Below are positions 1 to 7,706 of a stretch of DNA of 13,583 nt, one piece after another. The position numbers and the translations under genes are program-made. Each line of letters starts with the position of its first letter. Position 1 is the first letter of the stretch. The notes beneath the pieces were generated by a model. That model made no database searches and had not been told where the DNA came from. It saw nothing but the letters and a program-made list of their open reading frames with translations. This DNA is from Deltaproteobacteria bacterium (GTDB lineage: Bacteria > Desulfobacterota > DSM-4660 > Desulfatiglandales > B25-G16). The stretch spans positions 635,745 through 649,327 of the forward strand of contig CP070752.1 in the NCBI GenBank assembly GCA_020348625.1. The letters run 5' to 3'.

Positions 1-317
1 ATCAGGGCGCCAAAGTCGTGAACCGCGCCCATTATTATGGTGCCGACAAAAATCCATATCATCGCCGGAACCCAGCCCCAAATGACGGCAACTGCAGGCC
101 CCGTGATCGGTCCTGTGCCCGCGATTGAGGTGAAATGATGCCCAAAAATGATTTCCTTTCTGGTGGGCACATAATCCTTTCCGTCCTCAAACTCTACGGA
201 AGGTGGCTTGGCTTCGGGTGACAAAGCAAAGATCTTTCTGCCAATGAACTTGCCGTAGAGCTGGTACATGATAATGTACCCAACGAACGCAACAACCATA
301 ATGAGTAAAGCTCCCAT
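1..317 (-). CDS. cstA: CstA-family carbon starvation / pyruvate transporter, N-terminal fragment (runs off the left edge)
   Basis: I translated this by hand from the minus strand; only about 105 N-terminal residues are present. The product is a polytopic inner-membrane transporter of the CstA family, whose characterised members take up pyruvate or peptides under carbon limitation. A first hydrophobic segment covers about residues 3-22. After a polar loop comes the family's most conserved stretch, GHHFTSIAGTGPITGPAVA (about residues 59-77), then a second membrane segment and HDFGALI where the window ends. The ATG at 317-315 is preceded by GGAGG with 8-nt spacing, so the start is secure. The gene is divergent from the DUF2784 gene and separated from it by about 270 nt containing an inverted repeat. 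The family is clear; the substrate is not predictable from this fragment. Confidence 0.9.
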   Translation of the reverse strand, partial: MGALLIMVVAFVGYIIMYQLYGKFIGRKIFALSPEAKPPSVEFEDGKDYVPTRKEIIFGHHFTSIAGTGPITGPAVAVIWGWVPAMIWIFVGTIIMGAVHDFGAL

Positions 318-374
318 AACTCTTTCCTCCCTTTTTTAGGATTCGCCTATGCTAACCCTTACGGAATCTTACCT

Positions 375-430
375 TCACCTCCTTTCCCTTAACGCTTAAA
401 TGATCAATCCGTTTTTGCCTTATAAGCGTT
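375..430 (-). promoter_or_regulatory. cstA leader: inverted repeat and an orphan perfect Shine-Dalgarno sequence
   Basis: An exact 8-bp inverted repeat, AACGCTTA (391-398 on the plus strand) and TAAGCGTT (423-430), spans the region next to the candidate -10. It could be an operator or an mRNA hairpin with a 24-nt loop. Just downstream in the transcript (384-375) is AAGGAGGTGA, a 10-base perfect complement to the 16S rRNA 3' end. No ATG, GTG or TTG lies at a usable distance behind it. The real cstA ribosome site is a separate GGAGG about 60 nt further on. No known riboswitch is recognised. The rest of the 318-591 gap shows only the weak plus-strand promoter described separately. Confidence 0.35.
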
Positions 431-455
431 TAATAGAAATTTCATCGTTAGTCAA
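427..455 (-). promoter_or_regulatory. Candidate sigma70 promoter for cstA
   Basis: On the minus strand a TTGACT -35 box (450-455) is followed after 17 nt by a poor -10 (TAAACG, 427-432); shifting by one or two bases gives equally imperfect alternatives. The -35 is good and the -10 weak, which would suit a gene needing an activator. This is inference from sequence match only. Confidence 0.3.
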
Positions 456-551
456 GCAAACTCTGTGTGGCGTGGTAATTTGAAAAGGCTTAGAAGGGTG
501 CTTCGGTGTGGCCAGCCATGTGCATCCTCTCTATCAGTTATTTGGAATCCG

Positions 552-578
552 TTGATAATTTTATCCCTTTCAGATAAC
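552..578 (+). promoter_or_regulatory. Weak candidate promoter for the DUF2784 gene
   Basis: TTGATA (552-557), a 16-nt spacer and GATAAC (573-578) resemble a sigma70 promoter. Transcription would start near 585. That leaves only about 7 nt before the ATG at 592, or about 19 nt before the alternative ATG at 604. No clear Shine-Dalgarno precedes either start. Confidence 0.25.
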
Positions 579-591
579 GTAGAGCTCTATT

Positions 592-984
592 ATGTGCCCT
601 CTAATGCTGGCTGATATTGTTGCTATCATTCACCTCGGATACGTCGTATTCGTTATCCTGGGGTTCATCCTCATTCTGATGGGGATCGCTCTCAGGTGGA
701 AGTGGGTAAGAAACCTCTGGTTCAGGATCATACACCTGCTGGCTATTGCCGTCGTAGCCCTGGAGGCCATTTTGGGAGTCAATTGCCCGTTAACGGTTCT
801 CGAGTTTTCCCTCCGATATGGTGTCTCCCCTTCCGATAGGCGGGTATCGTTTGTGGGAGAGCTTGTTGACTCTGTCCTCTATTATGACGCGCCGGCGTGG
901 TTGTTTACGATTATTTACGTGGGGTTTGCTCTGCTGGTAGCCATAACCTTTATCATGGCCCCGCCTTCCAGGAGAGGCCGCTAG
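592..984 (+). CDS. DUF2784 family small membrane protein
   Basis: The 130-residue product matches the DUF2784 family pattern: an N-terminal hydrophobic helix beginning LADIVAIIHLGYV with a conserved His (residue 14), a second helix around residues 46-62, the signature C-P-L-T-V-L-E (Cys at 65), and a C-terminal helix at about 100-121. Three membrane segments are therefore expected, in the inner membrane. The function of the family is unknown, although the conserved His and Cys invite speculation about metal or redox chemistry. Length is close to the family norm. The start is uncertain: ATG 592 or ATG 604 (MLADIV) are both possible, and neither has a good ribosome site. It is the only convincing complete plus-strand gene here, divergent from cstA and convergent with purA. 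Confidence 0.8.
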   Translation: MCPLMLADIVAIIHLGYVVFVILGFILILMGIALRWKWVRNLWFRIIHLLAIAVVALEAILGVNCPLTVLEFSLRYGVSPSDRRVSFVGELVDSVLYYDAPAWLFTIIYVGFALLVAITFIMAPPSRRGR

Positions 985-1045
985 GAGAGTATTCCGGTGA
1001 AGCAATGACGAATAGTGAACAGCATCGTTTGGCAACACATGTTAG

Positions 1046-1116
1046 AGAAATTCGAATATCTAAATGCGAAACAAACCCGAATATCGAATAACCAAAACAT
1101 AGTTTTGAGAGTTGAG
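1046..1116. repeat. Half copy of a palindromic intergenic repeat
   Basis: This stretch contains GAAATTCGAATATC, then AAATGCGAAACAAA, CCGAATATCGAATAACC and CAAAACATAGTTTTG. It aligns, at roughly 80 percent by eye, with the left arm and loop of the full element at 3474-3611. The matching right arm is missing, because the element stops about 10 nt before the purA stop codon. It sits between the convergent 3' ends of the DUF2784 gene and purA. CAAAAC-TAT-GTTTTG can form a small 6-bp hairpin, but no classical terminator is visible for either gene. Confidence 0.7.
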
Positions 1117-1126
1117 ATGCCAGACT

Positions 1127-2428
<1,302 letters not shown>

Positions 2429-2449
2429 TTATACCTCACAGAAAAGCGC

Positions 2450-2487
2450 CTGGCCTGCACCTTGTTGCTCCATGATGCAGGGGCCAG
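2450..2487 (-). other. Imperfect hairpin between the PAC2 gene and purA
   Basis: CTGGCCTGCA (2450-2459) pairs with TGCAGGGGCCAG (2476-2487) through 10 base pairs with a 2-nt bulge, around a 16-nt loop. In the minus-strand transcript only a short interrupted T run follows (CTTTTCTGT), so it is at best a leaky terminator. It may instead be a processing or leader structure for purA. Confidence 0.3.
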
Positions 2488-2539
2488 TATTTCACCTCGA
2501 TCAAGGTCTCTTACTCGGTAGTTGCACCTGTAAACAGCC

Positions 2540-3394
2540 TTACTCCGGGTCCCTGGGCCTCATGAAGTCCTTTATGTGCACCACCTTTGGCCCGTCCTTT
2601 TTTTTCGGCTCCCCGTTTCTGATCTTCTTAATCTGTTCTATATGCTCCCGGAGCTCTGCATTGCTCTCCAGTATCGTCCCAATCTGCTGCTCAAATTCCC
2701 CTTGTGCCTTCTTAAGCTCGTCGGTGTCAACGGAGAAGCCGAAAAAAGACCCGAGCAGATAAAGCATTCTCATCACGACCCGAAAATTGGTACCTCTTAG
2801 GTAAAGCGGGGAGTGCCCCCAGAGGCCGACAAAGGAGTAATGCATCTGTTGTACCTTTTGCATTATCAAAGAGTGGATGCCAGAGGGACCCTCGTAGTCT
2901 ATCAGGCTGACATCGTTGTTGACGAAGACCTCTCTCCATGCCACATCGCTATAGACACCGGAGACAATTGATTCGGTGTGAAGCACGTCGTCATACATAC
3001 CTCCCAGGCTCACCACGAGGGAGGCACCCCATTGTTTGCAGAGTTGCAATAACGTATCCACAAAGGTTTTCCATCGGTAATCAGGTTCCTGCCCTTTTGC
3101 AAGGATCAGGTCATGGTCTCCCTCTTTGTTGGAGAAGAAGTAGAAAGATGTCTTGTTGAGCCTGACATCCCTGAGTCTTCCCTCTTTGATGGCAATAATT
3201 GGTCTATTCTGTGTAAACTGAAAAAACCAATCCGGGTCTAGTTCGGCAAGCAGAGTAGCTCTCTTTTTTCGTATGATATACTCAATCGTCTTAATCGCCG
3301 TATTGCCGGCATTTGACCAGCCCCCAAACGCGGCAATCAACACGGGGCTGTTTAACTGCGGCATTTGATAATAGGTAACCAAATCCTCAATCAT
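2540..3394 (-). CDS. PAC2 (proteasome assembly chaperone) family protein
   Basis: The product is 284 residues from ATG 3394. The N-terminal part, from PVLIAAFGGWSNAGNTA onward, is the typical opening of bacterial and archaeal PAC2-family (DUF75) proteins, and the GLWGHSPLYL segment near residue 190 also fits the family. The last 60 residues or so are charged and heptad-like (ELKKAQGEFEQQ, then AELREHIEQIKK), suggesting a coiled coil, followed by a Lys/Pro-rich tail. Eukaryotic and archaeal relatives assist proteasome assembly. This window shows no proteasome gene, so the role here is unknown. The ATG at 3394 is preferred because AGGAG lies about 11 nt ahead; an in-frame GTG at 3406 has its ribosome site too close. 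A 5-bp hairpin (ACACT/AGTGT) partly covers that ribosome site. The gene lies upstream of purA on the same strand. Confidence 0.85.
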   Translation of the reverse strand: MIEDLVTYYQMPQLNSPVLIAAFGGWSNAGNTAIKTIEYIIRKKRATLLAELDPDWFFQFTQNRPIIAIKEGRLRDVRLNKTSFYFFSNKEGDHDLILAKGQEPDYRWKTFVDTLLQLCKQWGASLVVSLGGMYDDVLHTESIVSGVYSDVAWREVFVNNDVSLIDYEGPSGIHSLIMQKVQQMHYSFVGLWGHSPLYLRGTNFRVVMRMLYLLGSFFGFSVDTDELKKAQGEFEQQIGTILESNAELREHIEQIKKIRNGEPKKKDGPKVVHIKDFMRPRDPE

Positions 3395-3473
3395 GACCTC
3401 ACACACTCCTGGTGTAGTGTCCTAGCAACAACCTGCGTAATATGCACGATCACACAACTTGCGGAACAACACC

Positions 3474-3611
3474 GTAAACCCGAAATTCGAATGTCGAAAT
3501 GCTAAACAAATCCGAATAGCAAATGACCAAAATCCAAAACTTGTTTAAATAATTGGAAAATTCGAATTTTGAAATTGTTTCGGATTTCGGATTTCGTGCT
3601 TCGAGTTTTAC
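3474..3611. repeat. Full-length palindromic intergenic repeat (about 138 bp, miniature-element-like)
   Basis: The left arm (about 3474-3540) begins GTAAACCCGAAATTCGAATG and runs through AAACAAATCCGAATAGC to GACCAAAATCC. The right arm (about 3541-3611) runs through TTCGAATTTTGAAATTG and TTTCGGATTTCGGATTTCG to GAGTTTTAC. Reverse-complemented, the right arm gives the same GTAAA end and the same CGAAAT/CCGAAA motif series, so the whole element is a long imperfect palindrome able to form a hairpin or cruciform. It lies between the 3' end of degT and the 5' region of the PAC2 gene. No ORF is inside, so any mobility would be in trans. Apart from this element, the 3395-3730 gap holds nothing recognisable, including no clear terminator for degT. 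Confidence 0.8.
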
Positions 3612-3730
3612 GCGTTAACAGTTTAAAACCAATAATCGAATCTCAGTTCGTTTTCATCTGTTTTTTTGGACGTGATACGATCCCTCTTGCCTCAGGCCCC
3701 AAGCACTGCCAACTGATCGTCTGGCTGCGC

Positions 3731-4888
3731 TCACCCTTTATGGGCTTTATAGAAAGAATATATGCTGTCCACGATATATTCGAGCTGCTCGTATTCCAGT
3801 TCCGGGTAAATCGGCAAGGCAAGGGTTCTTGCTGCCGCGTCGGTGGCAACAGGGCAGTCTTCCGGGCGATAGCCCAAGTATGAGAAACACTCCTGAGCGT
3901 GGAGGGGCACGGGATAATAGACCTCGGTGCCGATGCCCTGTTTGGAGAGATAAGCCCTCAGCCCATCCCTTTCCGGGCCCACCTTTATCACGAATTGGTT
4001 GTAGATATGCCTACCGCGGTGCTCGTAAGGGAGCTCCACCTGCTCGAGCCCCTTATCTGCGAACAGCGCCCTATAGGTACGGGCGTTCTCCCTACGCTTT
4101 TCTGTCCATTGATCAAGGTGGTTCAATTTGACCAGGAGAATCGCAGCCTGAAGGGCATCTAACCTGAAATTCCCGCCAATTACCTTATGATAATACTTCG
4201 GTTCAGATCCGTGAAGTCTCAGCACGCTGAGTCGTTCATATACCTCATTGTTGCCGGTGGTAACCATGCCCGCATCTCCGAAAGAGCCGAGGTTCTTGGA
4301 GGGAAAAAAGGAAAAACAACCATAGGCTCCCATGGAACCGGCCCGGTGCAGAGATCCATCTGAGGATTGATACTCTGCGCCAATCGCCTGGGCCGCGTCT
4401 TCTATGATAACCGAACCCAAAGACTTTGCCGTAGCCCCGATCCTGTCCATATCCGCACACTGCCCAAAAAGATGTACGGGGATAATGGCCTTGATGCGAC
4501 TCCGCTCTTCGTTTTTCATGGAGGAGATCTTTTCGTCCAATTGCTCGGGGTCCATATTGTAAGTGTGCTCATCAATATCGACGAACACAGGTGTAGCGCC
4601 TAACCGGGCGATCGAGCCAGCGGTTGAAAAAAACGTGTAAGGAGAGGTGATCACCAGATCTCCCGGGCCGACATAGGCGCTCATCAGAGAGATAAGCAAC
4701 GCATCGGTTCCCGACGAAACGCCCACCGCATGCCTGGCGCCGGTATACGCGGCTATTGCGTGCTCCAACTCTTCTACCTTCGGCCCCATAATGAATCTCT
4801 GGGATTCATAAACCTCCATGGTAGCTGTAAGGACTTCCTCTTTAATGGTGCTGAACTGGGCGCGCAGATCGAGTAATGGTACGTTCAA
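3731..4888 (-). CDS. DegT/DnrJ/EryC1/StrS family PLP-dependent sugar aminotransferase
   Basis: This 385-residue protein belongs to the PLP-dependent family that converts ketosugar nucleotides to aminosugars for surface glycans. The PLP-lysine is Lys198 in FSFFPSKNLG, with EDAAQAIGAEY (163-173) and the N-terminal SSGTDAL (58-64) as further PLP-site motifs. It resembles WbpE/VioA-type enzymes, which act on UDP- or dTDP-sugars; the exact substrate is not readable. I chose TTG at 4888 because AAAGGAGGAG sits 7 nt ahead and translation then begins NVPLLDL, the usual family start. Longer in-frame starts would place the ribosome site inside the gene. It follows yibQ by 50 nt and is probably the last gene of the ctpA-yibQ-degT cluster. 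No other sugar-nucleotide genes are nearby, so its pathway partners must lie elsewhere. Confidence 0.9.
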   Translation of the reverse strand: MNVPLLDLRAQFSTIKEEVLTATMEVYESQRFIMGPKVEELEHAIAAYTGARHAVGVSSGTDALLISLMSAYVGPGDLVITSPYTFFSTAGSIARLGATPVFVDIDEHTYNMDPEQLDEKISSMKNEERSRIKAIIPVHLFGQCADMDRIGATAKSLGSVIIEDAAQAIGAEYQSSDGSLHRAGSMGAYGCFSFFPSKNLGSFGDAGMVTTGNNEVYERLSVLRLHGSEPKYYHKVIGGNFRLDALQAAILLVKLNHLDQWTEKRRENARTYRALFADKGLEQVELPYEHRGRHIYNQFVIKVGPERDGLRAYLSKQGIGTEVYYPVPLHAQECFSYLGYRPEDCPVATDAAARTLALPIYPELEYEQLEYIVDSIYSFYKAHKG

Positions 4889-4938
4889 TATGTCTCCTCC
4901 TTTCGCGGTTGACCTCATACTATGACAGCAACAGAAAA

Positions 4939-6099
4939 TCAATGCACAAGACGTGAGATTGGCACCACCTCCGTCTCATTAGTAAGGACTGATTGATATT
5001 TCTTTAAAAGGCTAAGGGTCTCCTGGTGGGGGTGGCCAATCCCAATAGCCCGACCCTTATGTCTTGCCACGCTCAACAGCCGTTCCATCTGAATCTTCAG
5101 GGCATTTTCCGAAAGATCATTATCTAGAAAGATATCCCGTTTTGCCGCTTTCAGGTCCATCTTTTGTGCTGTCTTAAGGGCTACGCTCCTGCTATTCGTT
5201 CTGCTATCAACGAAATAGAGACCCTGCTTTTTCAACTCTTCGAGCACGATGGCCATCTTCTCCGCATTCTCCGTAAACCGTGAGCCCATGTGGTTGTTGG
5301 CCCCAACCACAAAAGGGGTCTGTTTCAGATCATCGTTAAGGACCTCAAGAATCGTTTCCTTGTCCATTGAAACCAAAAGTACTCCATCTCCGGGGTTGAC
5401 AGAGGGGTAACCGATAGGCTCCATAGGAAGATGAAGCATCGTTTCACAGCCCACTTGCCGAGCCCTCTGGGCAATCGCTCTGGACTTCGTAGTAAAGGGC
5501 AGAATAGATAATGTGAGTGGTATCTCGAGCGCCATAAACGCATGGGCAAGGGAGCTCTCATAGCCCAAATCATCTATGATGATGCCGATCTTAGGCCGAG
5601 CTAAACGTTCAGGCAGCGGTATGCTGTCACCCACGAGGTTAAGTCTGTGGGTAAAAAGACCGCTGCAGTATATATGATATGTGATTTCCCCTAGTGAATG
5701 TTGGACCTCGGCAATCTCAACCGGAATACTGAGGGCAGCGACCCTGCTTCTGATTGCCTCTCCCACCCGAACGAGCGAATTCCCTTTTGGGATCGTAGCC
5801 TGTATGCTGTTGAAATCCCAATGAAAACCTTGACTATATCGCGGAATGACTGATAGATAAACGATATGCTCCGCTGGCACCCCGACAGCATCAAATCCAT
5901 CGGAAATAGCCTTATCCACCAGCCTAATATTCCTGCTCAATCGCCCGGAAGTTGCGTACACCTCCTCGTATGGCAAGGGCGGTGCTTCTTTTTCGAGTCG
6001 CCCCACGTAACCAACGAGTATGGCCAAAATAATCGCTACAGAGCAAAGGGCAATCAGGACAAACTTCGGCTCCCTTCTTTTCTTCCGCTTCTTTGCCAT
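4939..6099 (-). CDS. Divergent polysaccharide deacetylase family protein (YibQ-like), membrane-anchored
   Basis: The 386-residue protein starts with a very basic tail (KKRKKRREPK) and one membrane helix (about 13-33), so it should be anchored with a periplasmic body. A roughly 130-residue linker domain precedes the catalytic-fold region from about 168. That region has the family landmarks IIIDDLGY (Asp176-Asp177), MLHLPMEP, GANNHMGSRFT, DSRTNSRS, DIFLDND and AIGIGHPHQET. This matches the 'divergent polysaccharide deacetylase' family (Polysacc_deac_2), related to NodB-type deacetylases. Its substrate is unproven; association with envC suggests peptidoglycan or a peptidoglycan-linked glycan. 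E. coli yibQ also lies next to envC, as this gene nearly does (ctpA intervenes). The gene is 14 nt downstream of ctpA, hence very likely in one operon. Confidence 0.9.
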   Translation of the reverse strand: MAKKRKKRREPKFVLIALCSVAIILAILVGYVGRLEKEAPPLPYEEVYATSGRLSRNIRLVDKAISDGFDAVGVPAEHIVYLSVIPRYSQGFHWDFNSIQATIPKGNSLVRVGEAIRSRVAALSIPVEIAEVQHSLGEITYHIYCSGLFTHRLNLVGDSIPLPERLARPKIGIIIDDLGYESSLAHAFMALEIPLTLSILPFTTKSRAIAQRARQVGCETMLHLPMEPIGYPSVNPGDGVLLVSMDKETILEVLNDDLKQTPFVVGANNHMGSRFTENAEKMAIVLEELKKQGLYFVDSRTNSRSVALKTAQKMDLKAAKRDIFLDNDLSENALKIQMERLLSVARHKGRAIGIGHPHQETLSLLKKYQSVLTNETEVVPISRLVH

Positions 6100-6113
6100 A
6101 TCCTGCTATCTCA

Positions 6114-7451
6114 TCATTCTTGCGCCGTCCCTTTCGCCATGGAAGAAAAGATGTTCCAGGACCGAAGTATTTGCACTGCCCTGTTCAACTGATTGTCGCT
6201 AGCGAGGCGTTTTTGGATGTCCTCCTTCTCATCAGCCAATATGTCTCCCTCTTCCTCTGCTTCCGCCTCTGGCCTCTCGCTCTCCAGATGGCCTTCCAGA
6301 TCCCTCTCTCTAATTACTGGTCCCTTTTGCGCGGTCGGCTCTTCCGCCGGCGGCACAAAGGCAACCTCAATATCCGGCTCAATGCCGCTTGCTTGAATCG
6401 ATCTTCCTTTCGGGGTGTAGTAGAGCGCTGTTGTGAGACGCAAACCGGAGCCATCTGTGAGAGGAAAGAGGGTCTGAACAGAGCCCTTTCCAAACGTAGT
6501 GGATCCCAAGATGAGGGCCCTGCTGTTGTCTTGTAGCGCGCCGGCAACAATTTCAGATGCGCTTGCACTCCCCTCATTGACAAGAACAACCATGGGATAT
6601 GTTCGAGGTTCCTTATTCTTGTGGGCAACGCTTGTTTGCTCCTTGTTATCGCGGCTCTTGATAGAGACAATCAGACCTGCGTCAAGGAACTCATCTGCAA
6701 CCTTTACAGCCTGGGACAACAACCCCCCCGGGTTATTGCGAAGGTCCAGCACGAGGCCCTGCAGCGCCTTTTTGTTTTCCATCTCTCTGAGGGCTCTAAC
6801 AAGGTCTTGCCCGGTATTGCTTTGGAAGTTCGATATCCGTATGTAGCCCAGATCAAAGGGAAGATAGAATGAGCGTACGCTTTTGATGGGTATTTCATCC
6901 CTGGTGATTACAAAATCAATTGGCTTTTCCAGCCCCTTCCTTTGCACCGTTAGCTTTACCTTGGTACCCTTGGGACCCCGTATCAGCTTGACCGCTTCCC
7001 GAATCGTCAAGTCCTTTGTTGCCTTGTCCTCAATCATAATGATCACATCCCCTGCCTTCATTCCCGCCTTGTATGCGGGTGTTCCTTCGATGGGGGAAAC
7101 AACAGTCAGGGCCTTGTCTTTCATGGTTATCACAATCCCCACGCCTGGAAAGCTCCCCTTAGTCTCTATCATCAATTCCTTGTAGTCTTCAGGGGTGATA
7201 AATGAAGAATGGGGATCTAACGTCTCGACCATGCCCTTTATGGCGCCGTAGATAAGATCGCTAGCATGGGTTTCTTCAACATAGTTGTTTTCAATCTTTC
7301 GCAAGACATCGGTGAACACCTCGATGTTCTTGTATGCATCTTTGGTGTCTGCCACAACGTGCCGCGAGCTTCCGTTGATCAGAAGCAAGACTATCAGAAC
7401 CATGAAAAGAGGTGCCTGATACCAGATGTGGTTACGCTTTGTTATTGCCAT
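6114..7451 (-). CDS. S41 family C-terminal processing protease (CtpA/Prc type)
   Basis: The 445-residue protein has an N-terminal hydrophobic segment (about 13-27) acting as signal or anchor, so it should act in the periplasm. Next come an N-terminal helical region with LDPHSSFI (78-85), a PDZ domain (about 100-172, including GVGIVI and the GMKAGDVI loop) and the S41 core. The catalytic pair is Ser297 in EGSASASE and Lys322 in TTFGKGSVQ, 25 residues apart as in characterised CtpA/CtpB enzymes. Beyond about residue 366 is an unusual 80-residue tail, Pro- then Glu/Asp-rich around 385-415. The ATG at 7451 has GGGGG about 6 nt ahead. It stands directly downstream of ftsE-ftsX-envC, so trimming of division or peptidoglycan-hydrolase factors is a reasonable inference. 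Confidence 0.95.
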   Translation of the reverse strand: MAITKRNHIWYQAPLFMVLIVLLLINGSSRHVVADTKDAYKNIEVFTDVLRKIENNYVEETHASDLIYGAIKGMVETLDPHSSFITPEDYKELMIETKGSFPGVGIVITMKDKALTVVSPIEGTPAYKAGMKAGDVIIMIEDKATKDLTIREAVKLIRGPKGTKVKLTVQRKGLEKPIDFVITRDEIPIKSVRSFYLPFDLGYIRISNFQSNTGQDLVRALREMENKKALQGLVLDLRNNPGGLLSQAVKVADEFLDAGLIVSIKSRDNKEQTSVAHKNKEPRTYPMVVLVNEGSASASEIVAGALQDNSRALILGSTTFGKGSVQTLFPLTDGSGLRLTTALYYTPKGRSIQASGIEPDIEVAFVPPAEEPTAQKGPVIRERDLEGHLESERPEAEAEEEGDILADEKEDIQKRLASDNQLNRAVQILRSWNIFSSMAKGTAQE

Positions 7452-7534
7452 TCCGTTCCCCCTATTTAGCGTAAATGTTAGCCGGGTAACTTATCGCCGA
7501 GCATTCCGATCGCTCGAGACGATTGTCATGAGGC

Positions 7535-7564
7535 ATTATAGCCAATACATGATTCCCTCGTGAA
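7535..7564 (-). promoter_or_regulatory. Candidate sigma70 promoter for ctpA-yibQ-degT
   Basis: The minus strand carries a perfect TATAAT (7535-7540) with TTCACG (7559-7564), four of six matches to the -35 consensus, at 18-nt spacing. It lies about 85 nt before the ctpA start, in the 255-nt gap after envC. This makes ctpA-yibQ-degT a probable separate transcription unit that may also receive read-through from envC. Confidence 0.5.
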
Positions 7565-7597
7565 TGATCGCTCATAGCCCCAGATTCCAGATCACAC

Positions 7598-7629
7598 GGT
7601 TCGAGCCCATTGATCCATGGCTCCGAACC
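7598..7629 (-). other. Hairpin between envC and ctpA
   Basis: GGTTCGAGCC (7598-7607) pairs with GGCTCCGAACC (7619-7629) through about 10 base pairs with one bulged base, around an 11-nt loop. In the minus-strand transcript no T run follows, so it is not a standard intrinsic terminator. It sits between the envC stop codon and the ctpA promoter and may protect the envC mRNA 3' end. Confidence 0.35.
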
Positions 7630-7706
7630 CCGTTTTACTGCAAGTATTACGCCATCTCACTCCCGCACAAGGGTGCAAGCTCATTCTGGCTTGTGTCATG
7701 CAAACC

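Noticed and set aside
3474..3611. CRISPR-like repeat array
   Set aside because: The repeated CGAAAT/CCGAAA words are parts of one palindrome, not regularly spaced direct repeats with unique spacers, and no cas genes are present.
4889..4942. N-terminal extension of the DegT aminotransferase
   Set aside because: The extra 18 codons contain the strong Shine-Dalgarno for the TTG at 4888 and do not resemble the family N-terminus.
7598..7629. T-arm-like GGTTCGAGCC, possible tRNA gene
   Set aside because: No acceptor, D-arm or anticodon arm can be built around it on either strand; it is only a hairpin.
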